The notes below the pieces were generated by a model, which was not told the origin of the DNA, searched no databases, and saw only the letters and a list, made by a program, of their open reading frames with translations. Shown piece after piece: positions 34,448 through 48,929 of a DNA stretch of 64,000 bases. The position numbers and the translations under genes are program-made. This DNA is from Luidia sarsii (taxonomy: Eukaryota; Echinodermata; Asteroidea; Paxillosida; Luidiidae): positions 21,037,773 through 21,101,772 of the forward strand of contig OX465110.1 in the NCBI GenBank assembly GCA_949987565.1, in the 5' to 3' direction. The first letter of the stretch is position 1, and the number at the start of each line of letters is the position of its first letter.

Positions 34448-36672
34448 ATTGATACAAAACTGTTGCCAACTGCTTAACAGATTTACAGTTAATACAGTAT
34501 TTAAATCTGTACATTTTGGCCTACATCATGTACATGTACATGTACATGTAGAGAATACACAAACATCAGTGCAGTGGGCCAGATGTTTCGATCATAGCCG
34601 GAGTATGATCTTTCTCATTTCATTTGGTTGGAAATCCTGTATGATTTAAGCAGGCAAATACTGTACTATGCAGGGGTAAGATCCATTTGGTATAAAGTGT
34701 TACTACTAGCAGCTGCACTGACCCTGGTTTAGTTAAAATGGCATTACAGTCTGCAGATGTACATTACTGTAGTGAGGACAGTATTCACAGGCTGTTCCCA
34801 TTTTAGCCACACTGTCTGGCTTTTTCAAGGTTGTCCCATTCTAGCCAGGCCTAGTCTCCAGCAGACAAACTCAATGTGTGTTTAGACCCTACTGGTTGAA
34901 TAGAAATGCACAGACTAGTCAGTAGGCATGGTAGGTGCCTGGAGGTTGTAGTGTACAGACTGAATGTCCATTTACTCTAAGGGGAAAGGGATCACAATGG
35001 GTGTCATGCACACATGTCCTTGGTTGTATACTGCCCCATCGCTTAGTGCACACCACCAGACCATAGTGTGAGCAACAGATAACTTGGCATCTATTTACAT
35101 ACAGTATCTGCTTTTGTGTGCTGTCACATTCATGAAATGAGTAGTGTAGGGATCTGTGTAGGTTTGGGTTGTACAGTCTGAATCTGATGTGAGGATAGAG
35201 ATACATGTACGGATTACTTAATAGTACATGACAGCTAGATCTTAGATGAGTTTATTTACCCTAACAAAGATGTTCTTACTAGTTAGTAACTTTGTAATTT
35301 ACATGTAGGACTGGACATGTACCGGTACACAATGTACAGGTACATGTACAAGTGTGTATATTGTACATGCTTTCATGATCCAGCCAATTCCAGCCAATTC
35401 CAGCCAATTCAAATTGGACTATTGATGTGATATTTGAAGCAAAGTGTTGATAGAAGCTACCAGAAATCGTGGACAAACAGACCATCCCTTGACAAAAGGT
35501 ATGGTCTTTATGGAAAGACCGCATCCTTACCGGTAATCAATTCTGATGAAATAGAAAACAATGTTTCCAATCGCAGTTCATGGAATGATTTAATTTTTTG
35601 TATACTAGTTACAGTATGCTAAAGTGAACAATAGCACATGGAATGGCAATTTCAAAACTAATATTATATTGATCTAGGCAACATGGCAATATAAAAGCTA
35701 TAGCTATCCACACAATTGTTCACAGCAGCTTAGAAACAACTACATGTAGGTTGACAGGGTACCACATCAGACACATGTAATAAGGGGCCTGTGAAGGAGT
35801 GGTTACCAGTGTCAGAGGTTTTTGAAGCTGAAATCTGTTAGCCTCGCATCCAGGAACAGTTGATGTGTCTTGAATTTACGCATGTATGTAGTTTCATTGT
35901 TCTAATCACAACCATACATGTACAGTGTCATATAATATCTCTCAATTGCATAGATCCATCTTGTTTTAGCTTCTCCTAGAACTAACACACAATAAAGCAA
36001 GCAAGGCTATTTTTTAATACTTCGTCCTCATTTTTCAAGGCTCTTTTTCTGAGATTTGTACTGTTGTAATTTTACTGAGGAAAATCAGTCTCCATTTTTG
36101 AGCAAAGTACAGTGACTGAGTCACTTGAGTGTATGGCAGACGACCAATTAGTACAAGATGTCATCTACATCACTAATATTGTCTAGACAGGGCCGTTAAT
36201 GATGCATGCTAAGGAAGTGGACTGATTTTATATGCGTGGTAATCACTGGGCCTTCATGCGTGCCGTGTGATTTGCAGCAAATCGAGCTGCCGCGTTGAAT
36301 GCCGCCAGGATCAAGAACAATACAATGCAAGTCATTTGTATGCTCTTGGAATTCTGGAAGTGTTTTGGGTGATTGTGAGTTTTGTCCCCTCAACCATGAT
36401 CTTGTGTCAGCTCATTGTGTAATGTCAATATGGTTTGTCCTTGTTATTCATGGTGGACCATCAAAACCCAAGTTCTCAATATTTTTTTTGTATCTTCATT
36501 TATATTGCCCTGTCTTATTAAATGTTTACCAAATTAATAAAGATTTGACTGAATCTTGAATCTATGTATGTAGACCCATACAGTGCATCTGTGTTATTGT
36601 ATTGTTCCAGTGTTTTTTCTTCATAAATCACAATTAAACGTTTTGAATTTTTTCACAGTTTTCATTTACATG

Positions 36673-36702
36673 TACTGTACATGTACCGGTACATGTACAG
36701 TA
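36673..36702. repeat. 30-bp perfect palindrome of the ACATGTAC class
   Basis: It is centred on ACCGGT at 36687/36688, with TACTGTACATGT arms. It is the longest perfect example I saw among the window's many ACATGTAC tracts. Confidence 0.95.
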
Positions 36703-37202
36703 TGTGCATGTACATGTAGAGGTGAATTTACATTGCAGTGGATTCTAATTAGGTCTATGGAACTCAAAATTCTTAAAAGCCTGTCATTAAGTTAACATGC
36801 TTGTTCTAGTGTGTTTCGTAAATTTATGACCTTATTGATTCCTTTTAAGATTTATTTTATTCCGACGACCTTGCCTTGTTTAAGTAGCCCCATCATCACT
36901 TACTAATATAACAATCGACCCTTTTACAGGGAAGAGAAGATATTTAAGGAGAGACCCAGGAGATTCTAAACACCCCTGGTTCGCCGGTTTTTGTTTGAAA
37001 CTTAGAACCAGAAAAGGACATGTAGTCCTTTGTCCAGACTGGTTCCTTCAGATCAAGTGATAGTCTTCTGCTGATAGATGGATACCAGATTACTAAACTT
37101 GAAGCTGAAGAAAAATAAATAGCAAGGTAGTGGACGTGGCTATCTTCAGATGCTTAGGACAGGCCTACAGGGTCTGACCTAGCAGTCTGTATGACTGTAG
37201 CA

Positions 37203-37235
37203 ATGGCTGGCTGGATGGATGGATGGATGGATGAA
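37203..37235. repeat. GGCT/GGAT microsatellite
   Basis: Short tandem run of GGCTGGCTGGATGGATGGAT. Confidence 0.9.
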
Positions 37236-40200
37236 GTATTGAAAGCAGAATACTCAAGGCCTGTAAGTACATGTATAAGGTCAGTTTAAAAAAATGACAG
37301 GTTATACAATGTACATGGGCTGTGTACTGTATGGATATGTATGTAACCTTGATTTATCCAAGCAGCCTTCAAGCATGTACCACTGATGAAATCTTGGGCC
37401 TCCACAAGGAAGGCATTACAGGGCTGTCTAGAAGTAAATTGACAGAGCGTTTGTTTTTGTGACTGTGAAGTCAATGCATGCAATGTGTGAGAGGCTGACA
37501 AGGCAAAGCATCATGGTGTGATCACGTCACAAATCGTCAAGCGTTGAATGGTGGCCCCTCACAGTAGGTACAGCATCCATGCTGTAGTGTGCACAGTTGT
37601 CTTGACACTACATGTTGCCTGTGCATTTTTGAAGACCTGAAGGGCAGGCATAGTGGACTGATCTTGGAATGGGCTGCCAACATGCTGCCAATGCTGTGAG
37701 GCTGTCTTGGCTGTTAAACCTCACCCATACCACGTCTAGATAAAGCAGGCATCATTTGTGCCATCATTCAATGTCCTTCCTAATTATCTGCTTCTCTATC
37801 TCTGTCATCACAAATCTCAATTCTACCAATCTTGTTTACATGAGACTTTGAATAGGCCATTGCTTCCACTGGGAGGGGGTTGATTTGAAGTTGTCTATCT
37901 GATCCACCGCTTGTCAAGCATACATGTACATGTAGGTTGGATATGTCATATCTTGGATTATTGTTGAGTCTACGTTGCTACTAAGTATTTACTCTGTAAA
38001 TAACTGAAGGGCTTCCGAGTTGTCTTTAGCATTGATTTCTCTTCCAGACCGATCCTTTTAAGGGACATTAGTAAAAGGTATTCCCTTGTGCTATACTTTT
38101 TTTTTACACATTAACCCAAACCCTTGCTACAATGTAGATGCTGTGTAAGTAGGTTTCATTTCATATGTATTTGGGTTCTGGAATTTAAAAGAAACAACAT
38201 GAAGCTTGGAGCAGTGCACCACAGGCAAATGATTCCCCGTTGTCACAATGGAACCACCCATCCACCTTGTACTTTCTTGAGGCACCTTTGACCTTTGACT
38301 GACCTCACTTAGATCTCTGGAGATCTTACTCTGTAAAATATAAAAGGTAGAAAGGAGAAAAGTCAAGTCCAACTTAACATGAGTTTTGATATTCTGTGTC
38401 CCTAGAAAGGTGGATTCTAAAATGAGAACAAATTTGAGAGACACTTGCCAAGAATTGGTTTGTTTTCTGAGTCAGCATACTTTCAGTTTCCAAGGCGATA
38501 AGTCTAAAACCTTAGGCAGCACTTTCTTTCAGACCCTGTGGTACATGTAGTTGTTCTGTCTATACATGTTTTTGTCTGGCATTTTTGAGTGAGCTCCAAG
38601 TAAGAGTCTTTGTGGAATGGGGCTTTGGGGTCAATCATTTGATGAACAGATCATCAAGTCCCAAGGCCTGGTGTAATGGTCTTACACATTTGGAAATCAC
38701 AGACATGATCAGGATCAAACCACTCGATTTTGCTGAAATAATTAAGTGAAATGAAACATGGTTTTTAGTCATTTCTCCAGCCATATAGTAATCATTGTCA
38801 GATATAAATACTATATTTACTCCATTTCCCAGTTTTGTTTTTAGTTCAGGCATTTGTGAAAATGTCACTTGAGGTAATAATTTCAGTGCAAAGAAATAAA
38901 TGTTGGTGTGACTTGACACCATTATTCCTCTTCCTGCTCTAGTGTTTTGGAAAAACCAATTTTTTTTATGGAGAAGTACATGTACAGTAGACAGTAAGTA
39001 GTTTATTCAAAACTCAAATCTTAGTTTTCATATGCAAGTGCCTGAAAAATGTGTGAAATGTTTCTGAAATGACTGCAGAATTTGAGGGATTTTTTATGGT
39101 ACAGTAGGATATGGAGAACGCATTATTTTTCATTACCAAACCTTCCACACACATTTTAAATTATTTGTTATCAAACTGTGCACATTCGACGCATTGTACA
39201 TATCCCAATTCCCACGTGTACATTGAATATTTGTTATCAAACCGTGCATATTTTGACGCATTGTATGTTTGTTATCAAACCGTGAACATTGTGACGCATT
39301 TGTAAAACTCCAAAACCCTAAAAATGAAAACTGACATTCCATCTGCTGAACATGGTTGAAGTATCCGACCCTTGACCTTGTGGCTGTGTAATATTACACT
39401 GTACTTGGCTTCAATGTGCCATACATACATGTACACAAAGACATGGTTTACTAGTTTACAGTACACCATGCAGTGCTCATCAGTACGGACACTATTATAA
39501 ATGTTCTGTAATGTACTACATCCATGGGTGTGCATGTTCTGTATGTACTGAGAGTAATCTGAGCAGTAAGCTAGCTACATATGCTATGATAGTTTGAACA
39601 CAACCCTGCCAGCCAGACACCTAATGGTTAAGATGAAGACAAGGCTAGGAATGATTTCTACCCATACCACTGGCACACCTCAGGAAGTCTGTCCAGCCAG
39701 GCAGGACAGACCATACACCTGTGGATTATCTTAAACATGTGTGGCGTCTTCAAACCTCTGAATCAGGCCACCTTTTCCTCACGGCAAATACAAACCCTGG
39801 GTGAGGTATCAGAAAGGCTGGCTACTGTTCACTTTGAAATCTGGTGAGTTTGGTGTTTACCTGTTTCTTGTTGTGTGTGTGAGGGAGTGCAGGGGTTTAA
39901 CCATGGAGCCTGGTTGGGGTATAGGTCAACAAATTTGACCTCCAGGTAGCACATGCTGGTGTGCTGTTCACATGTACAGTCTGCCACATGCTGCAATGAA
40001 AAGCGTTTGTCCAACCCTTTTGCTGAGGGGATTAGGCCTAGATTTTTTCCCTCCTCTTTTCTCCCCAAATCATTGAAAAACCTGTGGCTGACTTTTTAAT
40101 GTGTATTGGTTGGCCTGTGACTGACTGTTGCCTGTGAATGAGTTGGAGGTACTTTGTATTGTACAGTAGAAGAACGTACACGTACACAATGTACTGTATG

Positions 40201-42229
40201 TACAGTACATGTACAGTATTATCCTGGAGTGCATATAGTATAATGCTGTGGTTATAACTCATGGCAACTTGCAGTTTGCTGCATATTCTATGCACCTTTA
40301 TCTAACACAAAACACTGCCCTCTATAGCACTGGTTTGCTGATATAAAGAGCCTTGACTGAGTCCTATTCAACTTTCACCACTCTGACTTGTTTTTTTACA
40401 GCAAATTAACATTTTTTTGATGCCTAAAATTACGATTTTAGGTCACACTTTCTTGAGGAAAGGAGAGGAGTTTTTGCTAACATAAAGTGCCGATGTCTTT
40501 TGATCATGACACTTGCTTGCAGTGCCATTCTTCTCCCTAAGGATTTGGCTTTGATAAAAATAAATTCTTGGCTATAAGCACATTTTATCTGATGGTCTAA
40601 GTAGAGATCTCGACAAGCCCATTAAGGCCTGAAGATTTCCAGGTTTGCTGAAACATTGGGCATTCAGGAAAGCAGGTTCTTCATCCATCTCTGCGAGTTA
40701 TCTGGACATGTTATGTTGAAATATTGTCTTGGTCATGTCAGGTTATCTAGAAGGCAATAAAGATGGGATATTTAATTTCTGGGTTGTTTTTGCATTTTAG
40801 TAGCTGTCAATGGTTTGATCAGCATCCCATCTGTGATAGGAACCTGACTACTGTATGTACACACACACAAACCTAATTGGTTTAAGAAGAACCTGTCTAG
40901 GGTGAATTGGGTCACGCCTATGCAGTATGAATACAGGTTGCACTGAGCGTACATGTAAATGTAGGCCAAGATGCAGAGGCACTGCAAAGGGGCCTCATAA
41001 ATTTGTACTCAGGGGCCTGAATTGGTGCGTGTACTGGCTGGCTGGCATTGCATTGCATGCTGTGATTGAGGAACTAGGGGAGGAGATGGGATAGGTTGAG
41101 GAGGATGAGAAGGATGGCTGTGTGGCTTCACAGGCAGTCATGACGATGGATTGCAAGCTTGCTGGGTAAATTGCACCTCTACTCTATTACTTTCCATACT
41201 CTGTCCACATGTGTTATTCAGAGCCGCTGGAATACATTTGTTTACCAGGATCCGTGAAAGCCTCCTTCAAAGAGGTTTAGTTAAATCCTCACCATGGTAA
41301 CATACAAATATGCATCAATGTAGTTTCCTTTGTTGTGTTTTTTAAGTCGCGTTATCTTGGTTTACATGAAACTCCTTTACTTGTGTTACTTGGACGTGTC
41401 AGAGGCATTGCTTGTGCTTTTCAGAATTCTTGGAGACATCCGCATAATTATCATGCAGCGAGGGAATGCTTGTGTCGAGGAACATGTTTATACTTGCCCT
41501 AGCATGCATATTCCTGCTTTTTGGCAGAACCAAGATGTCATGCTCACTGAGAAATCATTACTTTAATCAAATACATGTCCCTGATGTATTTGTTCCTTGG
41601 AATCTTCTAAGAATGAGATTCCGTAGAAAGGTCAGTGTTTGAGAATTCCACTCCGCCCTCCACATTATTTGTACATGTTCATACATGAATACGTGTTGTA
41701 CATGTGGATACTGCATGTACATGTACTCCAGTATTTGTGACTGTTAACACAGAAGTATTATTTTCTACAATTGATTCATACAGTATAAACCTGTTTCTTT
41801 CTTAAAGCACAGACATCCACATGTATGTATCTATACATGTATGATTGCACTGTGCACCGTGACATGAGCCATACAATAACATGCACAAATGTACCTTAAT
41901 GTAAGCACATGCACATGTAAGAATGAATTTAAGATACAGATTGACTGTATTCTTCACATCTTTCTTATTCATTGAACATGTCCACATGTCCACTTACACA
42001 TGTACATGTACCCCATGACTAACCTTGTTTGTGTACTCTTGGAATCTTCTTAACTTATACTGTAAGTATTGCACGTTGCATGGAACCATTTCAAGAAACA
42101 GGGAGCTTGATTTTTTTCTAAGTTAAGGAAAGAATGGCAGTAAGAAATATTCAGTAAAGGATAAAATACAGAAAGTAAATTTGTAAATTTGGTTTTATAA
42201 GTGAAATTGCTCTTTTAATAATTACATGT

Positions 42230-42350
42230 ATTTTGAAAAATAGCAAAGAAAACATTGACTTCACTGGGAGTTGAATGTGAGACCTGCATGTACAGTATGG
42301 TCTCCAGTCCTTGCGCACTCAAAGCTTTCTTTGCCATTTTCAAAATGGTT
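42230..42350 (-). repeat. Rearranged tRNA-derived SINE fragment
   Basis: The family tail (GAAAAATAGCAAAGAAAAC) and B-box complement (GGGAGTTGAA) are followed after about 60 bp by an inverted tail (AAAGCTTTCTTTGCCATTTTC). The A-box half is lost. Confidence 0.5.
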
Positions 42351-43500
42351 TAAAAGTGGAAATGGAATTTAGATTTTGAAAGAAATGAAATGTTATCAGC
42401 TGATTGTTCAAACTTTACACCAAAGTATGATCTTGCATTTTCAACAAAATGCAAAAAAATATATCACCACCATTAACAAATCCAGATTGAGCCAGGATCA
42501 ATAGGGACCAGTGAATTATTTTGTTGGAATTTTTTGAATTTAGTGGAATCTGATGAGAGTCTTCCTGGAAGTTGCATTTTTTTCTGAATACTCTTATCGT
42601 GGTTTATGCTTTGCTACAAATGATGATGTATTGTCATTTATTTCATCCACCCACTCATGTATACATGTATGGTTGAATGATCATGGTTGAATGATAATGG
42701 TCATTGCAATCATTTCAAATCTGATTGTCAGTCCAGTTCCTTTCTTTGTCATTCCACTGTTTCAGATAAATTCTTTTGCTGGGGAGATGGTGGATATACA
42801 GAAAGAGATTTACATGTACTTGTTATTTTCTATCCTTCATAGCAGCATGGCAATGTCTACGATATGCACATGTCAGGGTGGAAGTAATAGGCCTCTACCT
42901 AACAGATACATATGAAGCAAGTGCTTTCAGCATCAGAGTTTAAGTGACCGAGTGATTTTGAAATTGCTCTGACATTTCTTAATTTTGGCTATGCTAATGG
43001 TGTTGCATTTTGAATGTGTGCTGACCTACTTTTTCAAGATCAGATGCCAGAGCTTTTGGTAGTCCTGTTTTTTATGGTGTTTTTTTATCTTAAACAAAAA
43101 AGAGGGCTTTTACAAAGCTACAGTATATGTATTTAGATTTTGTTCTTTTACTTTTCTTGTATTTTTTCTTGTATTTTAAAATATTTTAAGAAGATCTTTC
43201 ACTTATTAAATATGAGACTTAGTGCACTACTAATTTATTTTGTCACTGATAAAAACTGGATGACAATGTGGTGATATTCATGATTAAAGTCAACCCATTG
43301 ACATCGCTAATTTTCCATAGCACGCTGCAGGATGTCAAACCATCTGTTGCCACATAAATGTAGCATGAAATGTTCCATCTGGTGTATCACGTTTAAGCAA
43401 ATAATCTCTTGTGCCTGTAGTCCTTTCTGTGGTATTCTGTATGTTTTACATCAAACAGTTGGAGGAGGGTTATGTTGAGCGTGTAGACTTAGCCCTGAAT

Positions 43501-43556
43501 GACACCACAAACATTGTGACTGCGGTTAACCGCAAAGTGGCTTGGACTAACCGCAA
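43501..43556. promoter_or_regulatory. Cluster of RUNX-type motifs
   Basis: ACCACA (43504-43509), the perfect 14-bp palindrome TGCGGTTAACCGCA (43521-43534, two overlapping TGCGGTT sites) and AACCGCA (43549-43555) lie within 56 bp. RUNX factors bind TGYGGT. Clustering in an intron suggests an enhancer, but chance is possible. Confidence 0.3.
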
Positions 43557-44038
43557 TTCATGAGGGAACCCCCAGTCAGTTACCGGGAAGGTTGAAGGGA
43601 AAGTGAATAGAGAAAGAAACTGTAGCGATTCTATGGGATTAGAGTAGATTTATCGTCATGAATGTGATCATGTTTGGACTTGCCCTACATGGTCTCTGTA
43701 GGTGGAATTTCATGCTACGATGACGTGACTGAATACATTTACCACAAAAACCAAAACATTCGCTTGTATGCCTGGCAACATTCTCTCATGAAAATGTTGT
43801 ATTTCCACATTTGTTTAGATGGTTAGGATCCTAGATTGTTTAGAAAGTTGAAGGATGTTTGTATTGGTGGAATAGTTTTTGCCAATTTACATCACTTGCA
43901 GAAGTGTAGCATTCTGAATCCAGGCAAAGAGCATGTCGCCACTGTAACCATCGTGTACGTGTATAATTATGTACACCACTGTACATGTACACGTACAGTG
44001 TGTACTGTAAGCATACTGTAGGCCTGCATTCAGTGCGT

Positions 44039-44301
44039 GATGTACATGTACATGTACATGTACATGTACATGTACTGTACCGGTACATGTGCAATATAAT
44101 TATAGCAGTAGGTGACACCATGGTAATACAATGAATGAGGTACAAAATTGGCATGTGTAACATCATAGAGCTACGAAACCCTATGGTAACATGCATCCCC
44201 ACCTACATGTACATGTATGATGTACATGTACATACTGTATGATGTACATGTACATACTGTACAATGTACATGTATACGTACATGTACACATGTACATGAA
44301 T
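44039..44301. repeat. ACATGTAC-rich tract
   Basis: Tandem GTACATGTAC units at 44041-44090 and again at 44205-44300 are separated by about 110 bp of other sequence. Each unit is self-complementary. Confidence 0.9.
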
Positions 44302-47300
44302 ATGAATATGTAAGAATGGGTACTGCAGTACAGAAAGGACTATGACTCAATGGAATTTAGAATCATGCATTGTCACGGTATTAAAACTTGCTGCAGAAGA
44401 CATTTAAGGAACTAACCATACACGCTGGTATTTCAATCCTGATCAGGAAACCCTTGAAAAAAAAACCCACCCTGACTGAGACAAAAGAATGTGGGCCTTA
44501 AGGGTGTGGAGAGTAATGTCTAACCAATGTATCTCTGTGCTGTGGTTGACCTCACTCTAAGGTCACCGTCTAGACATCTACTTCATTCTCATTCTGACCA
44601 CAAGCAGTCTGACCTTCATGAACATCTTAGAGAGAGATCAATTTAAGGCCTGCAAAATACATCTCCATTTGGATGTAGTTTTGCATAATTAATTGATTAA
44701 TTGGACCTGAATTTGAAATTTCTGTTACAGCTGTATGCTTGTATGACTAGCACACCTTTTTGGCAACTGACCTACAGTACATGTAACTTACTTAAAGCAG
44801 GAAATAAGACAAATAAGAGGAATTGAAATAGAAACCTTTGAAAGTAAAGTACATGTACAGTACATACAGTACATGTACTTTACTACATGGACTGTACATA
44901 AATGAATGATTGATTCAATTACACATGTAGACGAGACTATGTAAGTGCATTTACTGTACAAATTCCATGTAAAACAAGTAATGTATATCAAACCACATGT
45001 ATTACAAATTGACATGTACATGTACATTCATGTATCAACCATCAATATGTCTGGGAAAGTCATTATACTGTCATGGGTCTTCTTACATTTATGTTATTCT
45101 TTTAGCTTGATTTCATTTGCCAGCATTTGTGTCTAAATTGACCAAATGTAGACTGACAGAAATAAGCCTTAAGTACATGTAATTGTAAATCGGCCACAAG
45201 TTGGGCTTTGTGTGTTATTTGCAGGTGTTATTGTCATAAGCGTGTTTATTTTTGTTCATCTCTGTCCAAATATGAATTCTGCATGTAATGTCTAGGCCTG
45301 TGTTTAGACAAGTCCACAGTTGGCTTTGATATCATCCAAATTAAACGACATCATCTTTGTTATCGGGTTCAAAAGTGCATGGTTTGATAGTTGATATTTG
45401 TCAATGTTTAATTGATAAGGGCTTTGATGGCGCTTTGTACATATTGAAAAGTTGAATTGATTCCTTCTGTGATGATGTATCTGACATTCCACTTTGTAAT
45501 GGTGTATGGACAGATTACCTTGGTACATGTGCTGTATCTTAAATGGAAACAAAATTATTTGAACCTTCTTAAAATTTAGTGGGCCTTTGAGAAGGGTCTT
45601 GTTTAGATTGTTAGATTGTTAGATTCTGTACTAAAATCAACGTTGCCATGGTTTCATTCCAAGCATATTGATAGCCACACATTTAGCAGGACTTCTCAAA
45701 ATTAAATTGAGAAAAAGGGAAAGAAATTCACGTTGTTTTGTAGTTTTGGGTATAAATTTCCTCATTTTGATACGTGTACCACACGTCCATTAAGACAGAT
45801 ATGTTTGTCTCCCTCTAGAATTGCACTTATATATATGATATTGAATTCCTGGTTGGCAATCGATAATTTATGGCTGTTATTGGTTGGTATAGCCCAGTTC
45901 CAATAATTGATTTTCTTGATTGCATTACCCAGCATTGCCTATACTACCCTGTTGCCAACTCACCAAGAATCAATAGCCACCATCACTACATGTGTACCAT
46001 TAAACAATGTGGAGCCTTCCACATGAAACCAATAAATTGACAAGTGTGGCTGTATCACCCAGCTTTGACCTACATGTACATGTACACTGTATATTGGCTG
46101 GGATGCATTGACAGTCTACCAATAATTGATATGTGATGTCACTGGCATATATAGTGTACATCCACCATGCTGGGCCTTGCTGGTTAACACAAGGGCCTTA
46201 CATGCACTGTGTTTCCCATGTACAGTACTTGAGTACTATTTTTTATTGGAGGAGAGGGGGGGGTCACAGTGCCTTACTCAAAGCTCTTATCTGTGCCTCT
46301 GTGTAAAGGCCAACTGTCTAGACAGAGCTGCATTAATATGCATTCAAGTCCAAAGCTTCCCATAGGCTCTTGCATAACTAATTTGTTTGGGGCATGCAGT
46401 AGGGGTAGCAGTATAAAGCCTATGGTACATGTATTTGTGCATACAAACCCATCCCATTTCTTTGTGCTATGTTGGCTTCCTATGTGCTTCATGTTCTTCC
46501 ATTGTGCGATGGTTTATTCCACACTTTGTGCCCAGACTGCAATTTGACTCAATAGTGTTTTGGATGAAATACATGATCATGGAAGAAAGTCATTTTGTTG
46601 GTGAGAATAAAGCAAGGAATTGGCATTGGTAGATGTTGTTATATGTTTTTTTTTGTTAGGGTGCATTTTTCCCCTCCCAAAGTCAAAGAACCATTTGAAC
46701 CTTTGCAGGATTTTCCTTTTTTTTTGTATTTGGAGTTTGTCAGACTCTAGGGAGTGCTGAGCAATGTTTGGTCCATGTGTTCTATTTTCTACTAAAGCTC
46801 GAGCTGTGCCGAAGCAAATCCATCCAGGCAGTGTCATAGGGTTAGCTAGTTTTCAAGTTAGACTTGTTTGACATCTGACCCTGCACGTACACACATTTAG
46901 AGTCTGATCTACAGCAGATTTGCAACATGTCTACACCATTCAGCAACAGATGATAACAAGTCCTTCTGTATTTACCAGACTGACTCTACTCTTGAACTGG
47001 TGATGGCTCTGTGTGTGTTCACGTGATTGTTTGAAATCACCAACAGGAACCAATCGCAATTCCGACTACAAGAATAAGTCACACGCATGCGTGACATGCT
47101 TGATTTTTTTAAAAGGTATAATCCATGAGAGCTTGTCTCATATTGCTCTGTTTCTGTTTCTGTTTGTTTGTACTAGGAGGATGCAATTTTAAGAAGTCTT
47201 TTTTTCTGTAGACTGGTCCAGGACTTCCGTATTGCAAGCAGCAATGGTGTTGCTATGCGCCAGGCCCTTCAAATCCGGGCACTACTATTGTCAATGTTTT

Positions 47301-48253
47301 CAACAAATACAGTCGATTCTCATTAATACAAAATCTTCCGAAACTGTTGAAAATAGCCCAGGGTTTACCATGAAGCAAAACAAGCTGCATGCATTCCGTG
47401 GCTAATTTCTGCCAAGTAGGCATACATGGATGTCTGTCCCATTTAATCTAAGATAGCATCCAGGAAGAAGGAAGTCAAGATGTTATTTGTACGATCAGTC
47501 TTTATCATGAACGTCCTGGGAAGAATGCTTACTGTATCAAAACATGGAAGGAGAACAAACCTTAGCCTTCTTGGCAAGATAAGATCAATAATGAAAGACA
47601 AATGTTGATGGTCCTCCAACAAAAGTTAAAAATTAACAGGAAATAAATTCCACTGAAGCAGACATATTTGACGAGAGACCTTTAGCACAATAGATAGAAT
47701 TACCTTCCACTTGATTACCCCTACACCTGTATGTACTTGTAGGTAGGTCTGACAAGTCCTGACAAGTGGATGTATTAAGTCTACTAAATTATGCCTAGAC
47801 AGAAGGTTACATGGTCGTCTGCATTTGTCCCACCTACATGATCAAAGGTGGATACCTCACTCAGACCACTGCCCCTCCCCTTGTTGTAGATACTTGCTTT
47901 ATTTGGCCTGGCCTGAGGTAGGGAAAACACTTGTGTGGAGACTGTCTGCACTGGGCGTGCTGTCTGCTCCCAGAGAACAAACAAGAGCAAGGTTTCATCT
48001 AGGCTTGTAGACCGGCACTATCATGACGATCCAGCTGCTGTCTGGCCTTGTGTCTTTAGAAAACCATCTCTTGTCAACTCCCTTAGAAAAGATAGCCTAC
48101 ATGTAGGAAGTGTTACTTTGATGTTGTTGTGTCAGACTTTCAAGGAAGAGGAACCATATCTGTCTAGTTTGTGTAAGGATGACAGCATCAAGACATGTTG
48201 GTATTTTCTCATAAGACTTAAAAGTCCTCTCAAAATTATGATTGAATAACATG

Positions 48254-48929
48254 TGGTTTCCTCTCTGTCTCTCTACCCCTCCCCATCTTTCTCTCCCTCT
48301 CTCTCCCTCTGTCTCTCTGTCCCTCTCTCCGGTCTCTCTGTTTCTCTGTCTCTCTCTGTCTCTCTTTGTCTCTCTCCCTCTCTCTCTGTCTCTCTGTCCC
48401 TCTCTTTGGTCTCTCTCTCTCCCCCTCCCTCTCTGTCTTTGTCTCCCCCTCTCTCTGTCTCTCCCATTCTCTCTATTTGTCTCTGTCTCTCTCCCCATCT
48501 GTCTCTCTCTCCCCATCTGTCTCTCTCTCTGTCTCACTTTGTCTTTCTCTGTCTCTCTCCCCCCTCTCTCTCCCTCTCTCTGTGTCTGTCTGTCTCTGCC
48601 TCTCTCTGCCTCTCTCTCTGTCTCTGTCTCCCCCTCTCTCTGTCTCTCCCATTCTCTCTATTTGTCTGTCTCTCTACCCATTTGTCTCTCTCTGTCTCTC
48701 TCTCCCTCTCCCTCCGTCTTTCTGTGTTTATCTCTCTGTCTCTGTCTCTGTCTCCCCCTCTCTCTGTCTCTCCCATTCTCTCTCTCCATCTCTGTCTCTC
48801 TCTCCCTCTCTCTGTCTCTCCCATTCTCTCTATTTGTCTCTGTCTCTCTCCCCATCTGTCTCTCTCCATCTGTGTCTCTCTCCCCATCTGTCTCTCTATG
48901 TCTCTGTCTATGTCTCTTTCTCTCTGCAG
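48254..48929 (+). repeat. CT-rich simple repeat forming the 3' splice-site pyrimidine tract
   Basis: About 675 bp of almost pure pyrimidine, mostly CTCTCTGTCTCTC variants with CCCCATCTG and CATTCTCTCTATTTG interruptions, ends directly in the CAG acceptor of the CUB exon. Longer sub-blocks recur, which indicates slippage and unequal exchange. Long open frames on both strands here (Ser/Leu/Pro-rich or Arg/Glu-rich) are by-products of the repeat. Confidence 0.95.

Larger units (their letters stand above)
30711..48253. other. Large intron after the microexon
   Basis: About 18 kb of AT-rich DNA holds fold-back copies at 32.1, 33.7, 33.9 and 34.3 kb, a GA repeat, many ACATGTAC tracts, a possible RUNX cluster at 43.5 kb and a LINE-like 3' end near 36.5 kb (AATAAAGATTTGACTGAATC). 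A 37-codon frame from ATG at 39737 ends at a GTGAGT donor in phase 2 and would not fit the CUB exon. No other exon could be supported. Confidence 0.5.

Noticed and set aside
38268..38330. Minus-strand exon candidate after TATATTTTACAG
   Set aside because: The donor would be the weak GTGGAT, and the peptide has no recognisable feature or phase partner.
39737..39847. 37-codon ATG frame ending at GTGAGT
   Set aside because: It leaves phase 2, which does not fit the CUB exon, and no other partner exon was found.
47207..47290. Plus-strand segment after TTTTTCTGTAG with natural-looking composition
   Set aside because: No convincing donor follows, and its phase cannot be linked to the CUB gene.
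48242..48929. Ser/Leu/Pro-rich N-terminal extension of the CUB exon and Arg/Glu-rich frames opposite
   Set aside because: Low-complexity CT repeat ending in a clear 3' splice site. The phase-matched microexon shows where the coding sequence really continues.
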